From assembly GCF_008124625.1 (NCBI RefSeq), contig NZ_VNHM01000009.1, positions 1 to 64,000 on the forward strand: 64,000 nt of DNA. The letters are read 5' to 3'. Shown one piece after another: positions 51,527-60,637 of the stretch. Position 1 is the stretch's first letter, and each line of letters begins with the position of its first letter. The stretch is from Desulfallas thermosapovorans DSM 6562. GTDB taxonomy: Bacteria; Bacillota; Desulfotomaculia; Desulfotomaculales; Desulfallaceae. Under the pieces are notes generated by a model, which had not been told where the DNA came from, did not search any database, and saw only the letters and a program-made list of their open reading frames with translations. A program made the translations under genes and the position numbers.

Positions 51527-51555
51527 ATTTTATGTAAAATCTCGAGTTTTGTCAA
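51527..51555 (-). promoter_or_regulatory. Promoter of hisS-aspS
   Basis: Minus-strand TTGACA (51550-51555), 17 bases, TAAAAT (51527-51532). About 100 bases upstream of hisS. Confidence 0.75.
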
Positions 51556-51750
51556 CCGGCACCCCATCCGGTTTTCCTTATATCCACTGCACCTTGCTCG
51601 GATTTGTCTTTCCAGCAGCGATTCAAAATTAATACACTCAGGTGGTTATTATTATCTATCAGTAATCTTATTTTCCCGGGCACACCTTGTTATTGGTAAG
51701 CTCGCTGGCGGTTGCATGGCTATAATGTTATAATTGATTTGAGGTGATAA

Positions 51751-51975
51751 ATGGTGATAACCATGGAATTAGTGGAACGAATCAACTACCTGGCCCGTAA
51801 AAAACGTTATGAAGGGCTTACCGAAGAAGAAAAAGATGAGCAGCAGAAACTGCGCCGGCAGTACCTGGACGGCATCCGGAAGCAAATAGTGGACGCCATG
51901 GATAGTGCCGGTTATACCAGAACAAAAAAACACGACACCCGGTGCGGGTGCCATGATTGCAAGACACGTCATTAA
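51751..51975 (+). CDS. DUF896 (YnzC-like) protein
   Basis: 74 residues. ELVERINYLARKKRYEGLTEEEKDEQQKLRRQYLDGIRKQI is the two-helix core of the UPF0291/YnzC family, linked to the SOS operon in Bacillus. The C-terminus carries a Cys pair (CGCHDC). GAGG 6-7 bases before the ATG. The only plus-strand gene between 7 and 64 kb; divergent from hisS. Confidence 0.88.
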   Translation: MVITMELVERINYLARKKRYEGLTEEEKDEQQKLRRQYLDGIRKQIVDAMDSAGYTRTKKHDTRCGCHDCKTRH

Positions 51976-52073
51976 TTTAAAGCAACATTGCAAAAGGTAC
52001 AAACATACTACAGCCTGAATGATAATATATATTACTCTGGTTTGCTGCGCCTAGCATATTGCGTTACCTGGAC

Positions 52074-53771
52074 TTAATCAACACCGCCCAGTTCCAGTAC
52101 CCAGCCCCTCAGCGCTTTACGATCCACCTGGCCGTCCGGTGTTTTAGGGATGTTTTCCTTGACCGCAAACTCCCTAGGGGCGGCGTGGGCCGCCAGACCG
52201 TTCTTGACAAAGCTGCGCAGTTCTTCCTTTAACTGCTGCGACCACTGGTGGCCCGGCTGCAGAACAATATACGCCTTGATAATTTCGCCCCTTATTTTAT
52301 CCGGCTTACCGGCCACACCGGCATCCAAAACAGCCGGGTGCTCCTTTAGTTTCTCCTCCACCTCCCACGGGCCGACCCGCTCGCCGGCGGTGTTGATCAC
52401 CCCGTCCACCCGGCCCTGGAAGTAAAAGTAGCCGTCTTCATCCATGTAAGCCGCATCACCGGAAATAAACCAGGGGGCCAGCTTAAAGTAGGCCTCATAT
52501 TTCGCCCGATCCCCCCATACATCCCGGGCCATGGCGGGCCACCCCCGCTGCACCGCCAGGTTGCCCACATGATAAGGCGGTAATTCTTTTCCGGAATCGT
52601 CCACCACGGCAGCCTTGATACCGGGCACAGGCCGGCCGATGGAACCCAGTTTAATATCCAGGCAGCGCAGGTTACAAATCATATTCATCCCTGTTTCGCT
52701 CATCCACCAGGTATCATAAACCGGGATACCAAAGGTCTCCATACACCACTGCATAACATCCCCGGTTAGGGGTTCACCCACACTGAGCAAATGCCGCACG
52801 CTGCTCAAGTCATACTGCCCGTAAACTTCACGACCGGCAGCGATAATCATCCGCCAGGCGGTTGGCGCGCTATACCAAACGCTCACCTTGTATTTTTCCA
52901 GCGCCCGGCACCAACCGGCCGCATCAAAGCGTCCCCCTTTAACCAGTACCGGTACACCGTGCAGCCAGGGGGCTAAAAAACCGTAGGCAATACCCGTGAT
53001 CCAGCCCGGGTCGGCGGTGCACCAGTAAACGTCCCCATCTTTTAAATCATGCACCCAGGCGGAGGTGTACCACAATCCCAGCATGATATCGTGCACGTGC
53101 ACCAGTCCCTTGGGACGCCCGTCCGCACCGGCGGCGTACAGTATGAACAGGGGGTCCTCCCTGTTTAACCAGCAGCACCGGGTTACCGGGGAGGCAGCGG
53201 TTACTTCACTGTGCCAATCCAAAGTATTGTCCGTGTCCGCCACCGCACCCCGGGTGATAAATACTGTCTTTAATCCTGGCAAATGCTGCCGTGGTACCCG
53301 GGGCAATAGATCCGCCGTGGTCACCAGTGCCCGGGCACCGCTGTCCTGCAGCCGTTCCCGCACGGCATCCTCCATGAAAGCTTCAAAAAGGGGCACCACT
53401 ACAACACCTTTCTTGGCCGCCCCCAGAAAACTGATATACAACTCGGGACTCCGGGGCAGGAATAAACCCAACCGGTCGCCCCGCTGCAGGCCGTGTTTTT
53501 CCAAAATGTTGGCGAAGCGGTTGACCTGCTGGTTTAATTGGTTGAAAGTATAAGTTTCCTGCCGGTCGTCCCCGTCAAAATACAGTGCCACCCGGTCGCC
53601 CAAGCCGCGGGCGATATTATCTTCCAACACCCGGTGAGCCACATTGACCCAGGCAGCGTCCCCGTAAAATTCCCGGGCCAGTTCCTCAAAATTAAAGGTA
53701 CGGCAAGCTTGATCATAATTTTGTAAATTGTGGTCGCCCGGTAAAGCGCTGATTCTTTTTGCTTTACTCAT
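52074..53771 (-). CDS. Acetyl-CoA-synthetase-like AMP-forming ligase with altered active site
   Basis: 565 residues from ATG 53771 (GGAGG 9 bases upstream). It follows the AcsA layout: VHVHDIMLGLWYTSAWVHDLKDGD, WCTADPGWITG, VWYSAPTAWRMI, LLSVGEPLTGDV, TWWMSETG, GDAAYMDEDGYFYFQGRVDGVINTAGERVGPWEVEE. The A3 loop reads YAAGADGRPKG rather than YTSGTTGKPKG, and the C-terminal A10 motif reads PKTPDGQVDRKALR, with Gln where the adenylation lysine normally stands (SGK). Either a degenerate paralogue or an enzyme using only part of the reaction. Acyl substrate unknown. Confidence 0.8.
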   Translation of the reverse strand: MSKAKRISALPGDHNLQNYDQACRTFNFEELAREFYGDAAWVNVAHRVLEDNIARGLGDRVALYFDGDDRQETYTFNQLNQQVNRFANILEKHGLQRGDRLGLFLPRSPELYISFLGAAKKGVVVVPLFEAFMEDAVRERLQDSGARALVTTADLLPRVPRQHLPGLKTVFITRGAVADTDNTLDWHSEVTAASPVTRCCWLNREDPLFILYAAGADGRPKGLVHVHDIMLGLWYTSAWVHDLKDGDVYWCTADPGWITGIAYGFLAPWLHGVPVLVKGGRFDAAGWCRALEKYKVSVWYSAPTAWRMIIAAGREVYGQYDLSSVRHLLSVGEPLTGDVMQWCMETFGIPVYDTWWMSETGMNMICNLRCLDIKLGSIGRPVPGIKAAVVDDSGKELPPYHVGNLAVQRGWPAMARDVWGDRAKYEAYFKLAPWFISGDAAYMDEDGYFYFQGRVDGVINTAGERVGPWEVEEKLKEHPAVLDAGVAGKPDKIRGEIIKAYIVLQPGHQWSQQLKEELRSFVKNGLAAHAAPREFAVKENIPKTPDGQVDRKALRGWVLELGGVD

Positions 53772-53866
53772 TTTACCACCCCTCCCACTATTTAAGTACC
53801 ATAAATGCAGCCAATTTTCCTGCAATTGTGAATATTTTATGGGAGTCGTTTGAAGGATAAACTTTA

Positions 53867-53924
53867 GTGCCAGGTATTGAAAGGTGGAAAGTCAAGAGAC
53901 TTTCCACCTTTCAATACCTGGCAC
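53867..53924. repeat. GTGCCAGG palindrome, perfect 27-bp arms
   Basis: Arms 53867-53893 and 53898-53924 are perfectly complementary with a 4-base loop. Outer ends GTGCCAGG/CCTGGCAC match the RAYT element ends. Lies between the ligase and hydrolase genes; no U tract follows, so not an ordinary terminator. Confidence 0.88.
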
Positions 53925-54027
53925 CAGTCGCCTAAATTTTCGCTCCAGCATCTAACAGGGTTCCTGGTAATGTAATGCTTGCGCCGGCGGCACCTCTATT
54001 GCTGTATCTTGTTTGCGCCGGCACTGC

Positions 54028-54645
54028 TTAAAGAAAAGGATTGTATCTTTTTTCAGCACCGATGGTGGAAACCGGGCCGTGTCCGGGATATACCTTGGTT
54101 TCGTCGGGGAAGACCATTAACCTGTTTTTTATGGAATTGATCAGCACGTTGTGATTACCCCCTGGGAAGTCGGAACGGCCCACCGAACCCTGGAACAGGG
54201 TATCTCCGGTAATCAAATTCTTACCCACCTTTAAAGAGATGCCGCCCGGAGTATGCCCCGGGGTATGGATAACTTCAATGGACAGCTGGCCCACCTGTAT
54301 TTTGTCCCCGTCCTCCAGCAATCGCTCCGCTTCCTTGAACTTTAACACGGTTCCCATGAACATGGACAGGTTCAGCCCCGGGTTGGTGAGCATGTCGGCA
54401 TCCCGGGTATGGATGAGTACTTGAGCCCCGGTGGCCTCCCGCACTTCCTTAAGCGCCGCAATATGATCTACGTGCCCGTGGGTGAGGATAATATATTTAC
54501 AGGTCAGCCCCAGGCTTTTTAGCCGGCTTAAAATGCGCCCGCCCTCGGCGCCGGGATCCACCACTACCGCCTCTTTGGTTTTATCACAGCCGATGATGTA
54601 ACAATTGGCACCCATGGGGCCTACCCCGAATCCTTCTAATATCAA
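54028..54645 (-). CDS. MBL-fold hydrolase (glyoxalase II-like), copy 1
   Basis: 205 residues. Metal motif LTHGHVDHIAAL (HxHxDH), further ligands in HTPGHTPGGIS, TGDTLFQGSVGR and YPGHGPVSTIG. This is the small YqgX/GloB-like class common in Firmicutes. Hydroxyacyl-thioester hydrolysis is plausible but unproven. It is a close paralogue of the gene 64 bases upstream (54710-55324): both begin ILEG/ERL-x-VGP and share most motifs in the same order. Confidence 0.9.
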   Translation of the reverse strand: MILEGFGVGPMGANCYIIGCDKTKEAVVVDPGAEGGRILSRLKSLGLTCKYIILTHGHVDHIAALKEVREATGAQVLIHTRDADMLTNPGLNLSMFMGTVLKFKEAERLLEDGDKIQVGQLSIEVIHTPGHTPGGISLKVGKNLITGDTLFQGSVGRSDFPGGNHNVLINSIKNRLMVFPDETKVYPGHGPVSTIGAEKRYNPFL

Positions 54646-54709
54646 AACAAAAAACCTCCTGTTTAAGAATTTGGTCAGCGACGTGCACCTTAAAATGAAT
54701 CATGCCCGA

Positions 54710-55324
54710 TTATAGAAAGGGGTTAAACCTTTTTTCAGCCCCAATGGTGGAGGCGGGGCCGTGGCCGGGATAAACCTTTGTTTCATCAGCAAAGCCCAGC
54801 AGTTTGGTTTTTATGGAGTTAATCAATACCTGGTGACTGCCCCCGGGCAGGTCGGAACGCCCCACCGAGCCGGCAAAAAGGGTATCCCCGGTTATTAATA
54901 TATGACCTGTTTTGAGGCAAATACCACCGGGGGTATGGCCCGGAGTATGCAGCACTTCCAAAGTAATATGACCCACCTGTATTGTATCCCCGTCCTCCAA
55001 AAGCCGGTCGGCCTTCTGGGGGTTAAGGGAGCCAATGGGTAGAACAGAATACTTCGCCGGGTTGGCTAGTCTTTCGGCGTCACCCGGGTGTATCAGCACC
55101 CCGGCACCGGTGGCTGCCTGTACCTCATCCAGCGCACCGATATGGTCGACGTGGCCGTGGGTGAGGATTATGTATTTGCATTGCAAATGCAGTTTGTTTA
55201 GTTTATCCAAAATAATTTCCCCCTCGTCGCCGGGATCCACCACCGCAGCGATACCGGTTTGGGGACAACCGATGATGTAACAATTAGTGGCCAGGGGGCC
55301 TACTTCAAGCCGTTCCAAAATCAA
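54710..55324 (-). CDS. MBL-fold hydrolase (glyoxalase II-like), copy 2
   Basis: 204 residues: LTHGHVDHIGAL, HTPGHTPGGICL, TGDTLFAGSVGRSDLPGG, YPGHGPASTIGAEKRFNPFL. By eye well over half of its residues match the downstream copy, including the identical GAEKR-NPFL end. The pair is a tandem duplication in which both active sites are intact, so both may work, perhaps on different thioesters. Confidence 0.9.
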   Translation of the reverse strand: MILERLEVGPLATNCYIIGCPQTGIAAVVDPGDEGEIILDKLNKLHLQCKYIILTHGHVDHIGALDEVQAATGAGVLIHPGDAERLANPAKYSVLPIGSLNPQKADRLLEDGDTIQVGHITLEVLHTPGHTPGGICLKTGHILITGDTLFAGSVGRSDLPGGSHQVLINSIKTKLLGFADETKVYPGHGPASTIGAEKRFNPFL

Positions 55325-55509
55325 AACAAATCCCTCCGATTATTTTTTTGTGCACGGGTTAGCTTTAAAGGCAACCAATTCCAAACTTTCAGTTTAATCT
55401 ACCAATAAAGCACGGAGAATTACCGGGATATCACCTTGGTTCGCAGTTATTGCGTCTTGCTGCCCCAAGCCAGTATTTACGAAACAAGTATCCGTTTATC
55501 CAAATAAAG

Positions 55510-55541
55510 CAGTTACTTTAATAAACTTTAAGCCTGACCCC
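55510..55541 (+). repeat. Dispersed GGGGTCAGGC repeat, copy 3
   Basis: CAGTTACTTTAATAAACTTT then AAGCCTGACCCC, one base different from 41845-41879. On the minus strand it gives the final Gly-Gln-Ala-stop of relA. Confidence 0.8.
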
Positions 55542-57705
55542 TTCTGTGTACGCTGTAGACGTCCTGGACCCGGCTGAACCGGTTGATGAGGTAATCAAGC
55601 TGGTCCATGTTTCTCATTTCCAGGATCATTTCCACCACTCCGGTGTTGTCTTTGCGTCCCCGGGCGTTGACCCAGTTGGCGCTCATTTTTAGTTCCATCA
55701 GTATGGCCATGATGTCGCTGAGCAGTCCGGCCCGGTCCGCGCCCACGATTTCCAGGCGTACCTGGAAGGGGGAGTGAAAATCTTTGTCCCAGGCCACTTC
55801 CACCAGGCGGTCGGGCTCGTTGAGCAGGGACTCCACATTGGGGCAATCTTCCCGGTGAATGGAGACCCCCCTGCCGCGGGTGATATAGCCCACTATGTCA
55901 TCGCCGGGTACCGGGTTGCAGCAATGGGCCAGCCTGATTAAAAGATTATCGATGCCCCGCACCCGAATACCCTGGGTGGGCTTGCCCCAGGAGGGTAAAG
56001 GGCGGGGTTCCGACTGCTGCAGCAGTGTGTTTAGACATTCACCGGCCAGGGCTTTTTTATCCGCCCGCAGCGCATCCTCCCGCAGTTTGTTGACCAAACT
56101 GGAGGCGGAAACGGTGCCATCGCCCACGGCGGCATAGACGTCATCCAAGCTGGCCAAATTCATTTTATGGCCATATTCAACTAGCTTATCACTTTTTACG
56201 GTCTCGGGCTCAAGGCCTTGTTTCTTGATTTCCCGTTCCAGCAATTCCCGGCCCCTGGCTATATTGTCTTCCCGCTGTTCCTTTTTAAACCACTGCCTGA
56301 TCTTTGTTTTGGCCTGGGATGTTTTAACGATCTTCAGCCAGTCCCGGCTGGGACCGTGGCTCTGCTTGGAAGTCAATACTTCCACCCGGTCGCCGTTCTT
56401 GAGGGTGTAATCCAGGGGCACGATTTTATCGTTCACCTTGGCCCCCACGCAATTGTGCCCCACCTGGGTATGCACCCGGTAAGCAAAGTCCAGGGGTGTG
56501 GAACCGGCGGGGAATTCCATCACATCCCCCTTGGGGGTGAATACAAACACCACATCGGCGAAAAGATCTATTTTGAGGCTTTCCATAAACTCCCGGGCGT
56601 CTTTGAGATCCTTCTGCCAGTCCAACATCTGCCGCAGCCAGCTGAGTTTACGGTCGAAATCACCTTCCTTACCTCCACCTTCCTTGTAACGCCAGTGGGC
56701 GGCAATGCCGTATTCCGATGTGCGGTGCATTTCCCAGGTTCTGATTTGTATTTCCAGGGGGTCCCCCTGGGGGCTGACCACCGTGGTGTGCAGCGATTGG
56801 TACATATTTGATTTGGGCATGGCAATGTAATCTTTGAAACGACCGGGTATAGGCACCCATAATGTGTGCACCGTACCCAGGACGGCATAACAATCCCGCA
56901 CCGAATCCACCAGCACCCTGACTGCCATCACGTCATAGATCTGGTTAAACTCCAATTGCTGCTTTTGCATTTTCGTATATATACTGTACAGGTTCTTGGG
57001 TCGTCCCTGGATTTCAGCGTTGATTTTTACCTCAATCAATTTCTTGTGCAGCACGGATATAATGGATCGAATATAATCCTCCCGTTTTTTACGGGTCCGG
57101 GACACCAGGTCGGCCAGTTCATAATATTTTTCCGGATTACTGAAACGAAAAGCCAGGTCCTCCAGTTCCCACTTCAGCCTGTAAATACCCAACCGGTGTG
57201 CCAGGGGGGCGAATATCTCCAGCGTTTCCAGCGCTATCTCCCGTTGTTTGTGCTCCTGGTGGTATTGGAGCGTGCGCATATTATGCAGCCGGTCAGCCAG
57301 TTTTATAAGCACCACCCGGATATCCCGCGCCATGGCCAAAAACATTTTACGCAGGTTTTCCACCTGCCGCTCTTCCTTGGAACGGTACTCCAGGCGACTT
57401 AATTTAGTTACCCCGTCCACCAGCTGGGCCACTTCCCGGCCAAAACGCTTTTCTATTTCCTCCAGGGTAACCCCGGTATCTTCCACTGTATCATGCAACA
57501 GGCCGGCCACCAGGGTATCCATATCCATTTCCAGATCAGCCAAAATGGCGGCAATGGCCACCGGGTGAGTGACATAGGGTTCCCCGGAAATGCGCTTTTG
57601 CCCGGCATGTGCTTCACTGGCAAAGGCAAAGGCTCGCTTGAGCAGCTGCAAATCGGCATCGGGGTTATATAAAATTACCTTTTGAATGACATCTTCCAGA
57701 GACAT
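55528..57705 (-). CDS. relA: GTP pyrophosphokinase / (p)ppGpp hydrolase (Rel)
   Basis: 725 residues, full-length long Rel. HD hydrolase domain with LLHDTVEDTGVTLEEIE and RLHNMRTLQ, synthetase domain with YSIYTKMQKQQLEFNQIYDVMAVRVLV and YKEGG, TGS domain (FTPKGDVMEFPAGSTPLDFAYRVHTQVGH), zinc-finger region (LAHCCNPVPGDDIVGYITRGRGVSIHREDCPN) and ACT domain at the end. Both catalytic halves look intact. Four bases after recJ. The last residues are encoded by a dispersed repeat. Confidence 0.96.
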   Translation of the reverse strand: MSLEDVIQKVILYNPDADLQLLKRAFAFASEAHAGQKRISGEPYVTHPVAIAAILADLEMDMDTLVAGLLHDTVEDTGVTLEEIEKRFGREVAQLVDGVTKLSRLEYRSKEERQVENLRKMFLAMARDIRVVLIKLADRLHNMRTLQYHQEHKQREIALETLEIFAPLAHRLGIYRLKWELEDLAFRFSNPEKYYELADLVSRTRKKREDYIRSIISVLHKKLIEVKINAEIQGRPKNLYSIYTKMQKQQLEFNQIYDVMAVRVLVDSVRDCYAVLGTVHTLWVPIPGRFKDYIAMPKSNMYQSLHTTVVSPQGDPLEIQIRTWEMHRTSEYGIAAHWRYKEGGGKEGDFDRKLSWLRQMLDWQKDLKDAREFMESLKIDLFADVVFVFTPKGDVMEFPAGSTPLDFAYRVHTQVGHNCVGAKVNDKIVPLDYTLKNGDRVEVLTSKQSHGPSRDWLKIVKTSQAKTKIRQWFKKEQREDNIARGRELLEREIKKQGLEPETVKSDKLVEYGHKMNLASLDDVYAAVGDGTVSASSLVNKLREDALRADKKALAGECLNTLLQQSEPRPLPSWGKPTQGIRVRGIDNLLIRLAHCCNPVPGDDIVGYITRGRGVSIHREDCPNVESLLNEPDRLVEVAWDKDFHSPFQVRLEIVGADRAGLLSDIMAILMELKMSANWVNARGRKDNTGVVEMILEMRNMDQLDYLINRFSRVQDVYSVHRRGQA

Positions 57706-57708
57706 AAT

Positions 57709-60417
57709 TTACGCCCCACTTGCTTTAACATTAAGATCTATCCAGTTAAGCCCGTTTGACTTTATGTTATGAGCCCAGTTAAAAGTAGGTGATGCTGATA
57801 AATCCAGTTTTTTACCTTTAAAAGGCAATAATTTATACTTTAGCATATCCTCTTGCCAGTCAAATTGCAATAACCCCAGATCGGCAAATATCGCTGCGGC
57901 CACCACCAGCGATATACACGAATACATAGAGTAACCCGCCCGGGCCATTTTTTCCAGTACCGCGGTTTTACTGACCGCGCCCGGGCTGCCGGAAGCCAGG
58001 GAGCGCAGCAGCGCGTAATAATGGGCCAGCACATCCCTTTCCGGCGCCAATTCCTCCAGGTGCCTGCGGTTTTCATCCCAGTCCTCGGCACCGTAAAGAA
58101 GCTCCAAGCCAGGTGCGGATCTGGTCCCGGCCAGTTCTTTAAGCTGCTGCCAATCCAACACCGTGGCCGGCGGACGCACCAACAAAACCCTGTCGAAAGG
58201 GCCTTTTAGCGCCCCCTTCTCCCCCAGGCAGACCGGCGTAACTACCGCCAGCTTAATCATTTGCCGGTTTATTTTGTTCAACTGATCATTTATGTAGTCC
58301 CGGGACATGAAACCGTGAAGACAGGTTATCAAACCGGAAAACTGGCTGTTATGGTTCTCTATATAACGGTATACCTGCAATGCGTGGCAAGCACAGTTAG
58401 CCACCAGCAGTGTACAACCCGGGGATGGGTTCAGCCGGGCCAACCGTTTTTCCCTGAGGGCCCCCGCTGGTACCCGGTTCTGCGCCGGTGGTAACACGGG
58501 GCCACCCGGAGCGGGCGCTGCGAAATCAGCCGGGAAATTAGTTCCGGATTCCATAACACCTGCACGCAAAGTGTTCATTTCCGGGGGTAGCGAGTAACCC
58601 CTTTGGCTTAAAAATTCTTGCAGCAAACAGGTAATTGTTTCGGGGACTAAAACCAGATCACCGGCAAAGCGCAAATTATCTTCCCGCCACTGTCCCTTTT
58701 CCTCCGCCAGCGGCTCCGGATGTACGTCATGCACTTTGACCTGTAAATTACGACGACCCTGCCAGGTATTTACTGTAGGTGTAAAGGCCACGCTGATTTC
58801 CTTTCCGGTCGCCAATTCACCGGCGAACCGGCCCAGGTTGAATCCAATGCCATCCATGGAAACATTGCGATCACTAAGCAGCATTTTAAGGTGGGCGTTA
58901 TTTTTACCCACGCCGCGACAGTTAACCAACCTGGCCTGCTTCAAAGCAAACAGCGGCCCCGGATTTCCATGCCCGTAGGGGGCTAATTTTTCTATTTCGT
59001 TAATCAGTTGGAAAGTAATATCTTGTAGAGAAACCAGTGCATCCAGTTCCATGACCGGTTCAGTATCCGTTATACCAGGGTGAACTACAGCATAGTCATT
59101 GATTTTTTCCCGGAGTTCATCTATTTGTTCCACCGGCAGGGAGAATCCGGCCGCCAAGGCATGGCCGCCGTATCCGGCCAGACAACCGGAGCAATACTCC
59201 AGCGCGCTATATAGGTTAAAGCCTCCGGTGCTCCGGGCCGAGCCCCTGCCCAACCCATTGTCGCAGGCCACCAGCAGAACTGGCTTGTAAAATCGATCCA
59301 CCAGGCGGGAGGCCACAATACCGATGACGCCCGGATGCCAGTTGGCGGATGCAAGCACCAGTACATCCTGGTCAGCCAGCTGCGGATCGTTTTCCAACAT
59401 GCCCAGGGCCTCGGATAGAGTATCTGCCTCAAGCCTTTGCCGTTCCTGGTTGGCTTGATTCAATAACAAGGCCATCTCCCGGGCTTTTTCATGATCATCA
59501 CACAATAACAATTCCACAGCCAGACCGGCATCATCCAGACGTCCCGCCGCATTGATACGTGGGGCCAGGATAAACCCCACTTCCCAGGTTGACAGTGCGT
59601 CTTCCTTCACACCGGATACCTGACAAAGTGCCCGCAGGCCGGGCCTAGGGGAATTTGCTAAATATGATAGCCCGTGTTTGACCAGAATACGGTTTTCCCC
59701 TTGCAGGGGCACTATATCGGCAATGGTGCCCAAACAAACCAGGTCCAGGTATTCTTCCCAGCCAAAGGGATGTTCTCGTGCTGCCAGCAGCGCCTGTACC
59801 AGTTTAAAGGCCACCCCCACCCCGGCCAGGTCACTAAAAGGGTAATGACAATCTTTACGTTTGGGGTTAACCACCGCCGCTGCCCGGGGCAACTCCGGGG
59901 GCGGCTCGTGGTGGTCGGTGATAATAACAACAGGACCGCCGCCGAGGTTGGCTTCATCTATCTCGGCAACGGCGCTGATACCGCAATCAACGGTGAGTAC
60001 AAGACCTATACCTGATTCCCGGGCTCTTTGCAATACCGGGGTGTGTAAACCATATCCATCATCAAGCCGGTGGGGTATATAGTACTCCACATTTCCCCCC
60101 AGGCGGCGCAGCACGTGCACCAGCAAGGCGGTTCCGGTGACCCCGTCCACATCATAATCGCCGTAAACTAAAATTTTATCTCCCCGGGCCAGTGCCCGGC
60201 AAATAAGCTGCACCGCCCGGGGCAGGTCACCCATTAATTCCGGCGGGTGAAGCTCTTTTATTGAGGCATTGAGGAATGCCCGGGCTGCTTTAACGGTATA
60301 TATTCCCCGGTTAATTAAAAGCTGGGCCATCAGTGAAGAAACGCCCAGCCCTTTGGACAGTATTAACTGTAATACCGGTTCAGCTGCTTTAATTACCCAT
60401 TTTTTGCTCTTTTGCAT
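57709..60417 (-). CDS. recJ: Single-stranded-DNA-specific exonuclease RecJ
   Basis: 902 residues from ATG 60417 (GGAGG 4-5 bases upstream). DHH motifs: LVYGDYDVDGVTGTALL, LTVDCGIS, VIITDHHEPP and LGTIADIVPL; DHHA1 part GFSLPVEQ and GHALAAGF; OB-fold (SVAFTPTVNTWQGRRNLQVKV). The last 300 residues (from about 590) form an extra domain found in Firmicute RecJ, here with VANCACHALQVYRYI and LLVRPPATVLDWQQL. Degrades single strands 5' to 3' in repair. Upstream of relA. Confidence 0.94.
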   Translation of the reverse strand: MQKSKKWVIKAAEPVLQLILSKGLGVSSLMAQLLINRGIYTVKAARAFLNASIKELHPPELMGDLPRAVQLICRALARGDKILVYGDYDVDGVTGTALLVHVLRRLGGNVEYYIPHRLDDGYGLHTPVLQRARESGIGLVLTVDCGISAVAEIDEANLGGGPVVIITDHHEPPPELPRAAAVVNPKRKDCHYPFSDLAGVGVAFKLVQALLAAREHPFGWEEYLDLVCLGTIADIVPLQGENRILVKHGLSYLANSPRPGLRALCQVSGVKEDALSTWEVGFILAPRINAAGRLDDAGLAVELLLCDDHEKAREMALLLNQANQERQRLEADTLSEALGMLENDPQLADQDVLVLASANWHPGVIGIVASRLVDRFYKPVLLVACDNGLGRGSARSTGGFNLYSALEYCSGCLAGYGGHALAAGFSLPVEQIDELREKINDYAVVHPGITDTEPVMELDALVSLQDITFQLINEIEKLAPYGHGNPGPLFALKQARLVNCRGVGKNNAHLKMLLSDRNVSMDGIGFNLGRFAGELATGKEISVAFTPTVNTWQGRRNLQVKVHDVHPEPLAEEKGQWREDNLRFAGDLVLVPETITCLLQEFLSQRGYSLPPEMNTLRAGVMESGTNFPADFAAPAPGGPVLPPAQNRVPAGALREKRLARLNPSPGCTLLVANCACHALQVYRYIENHNSQFSGLITCLHGFMSRDYINDQLNKINRQMIKLAVVTPVCLGEKGALKGPFDRVLLVRPPATVLDWQQLKELAGTRSAPGLELLYGAEDWDENRRHLEELAPERDVLAHYYALLRSLASGSPGAVSKTAVLEKMARAGYSMYSCISLVVAAAIFADLGLLQFDWQEDMLKYKLLPFKGKKLDLSASPTFNWAHNIKSNGLNWIDLNVKASGA

Positions 60418-60637
60418 TTTTCCTCCGTCTTGAAAATCAGCTACCATTCATTATAATCAAGAGCCAAATCCATGGCAACAAATGCCCGGCAGGTTTAACT
60501 AATAATTTGGTTGGGTTTTAATCGCTTTAGGTCTCTCTTCAAGAGTTTGTCCGAAAGGTAGGCTTTGGTGCACCGCAAAAGCCGGCCAACACGCAATATT
60601 ATAACTGGATATCGCACGGACTTTTCCATCAGCCTTT

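Noticed and set aside
60530-60610. GTCCGAAAGGTAGGCTTTGG and a nearby GCAAAAGCCGGCC look like parts of a GEMM riboswitch (sbcC-recJ spacer).
   Set aside because: Order and spacing do not match the aptamer: no ACGCAAAGCC block, no receptor segment, and no suitable downstream gene on that strand.
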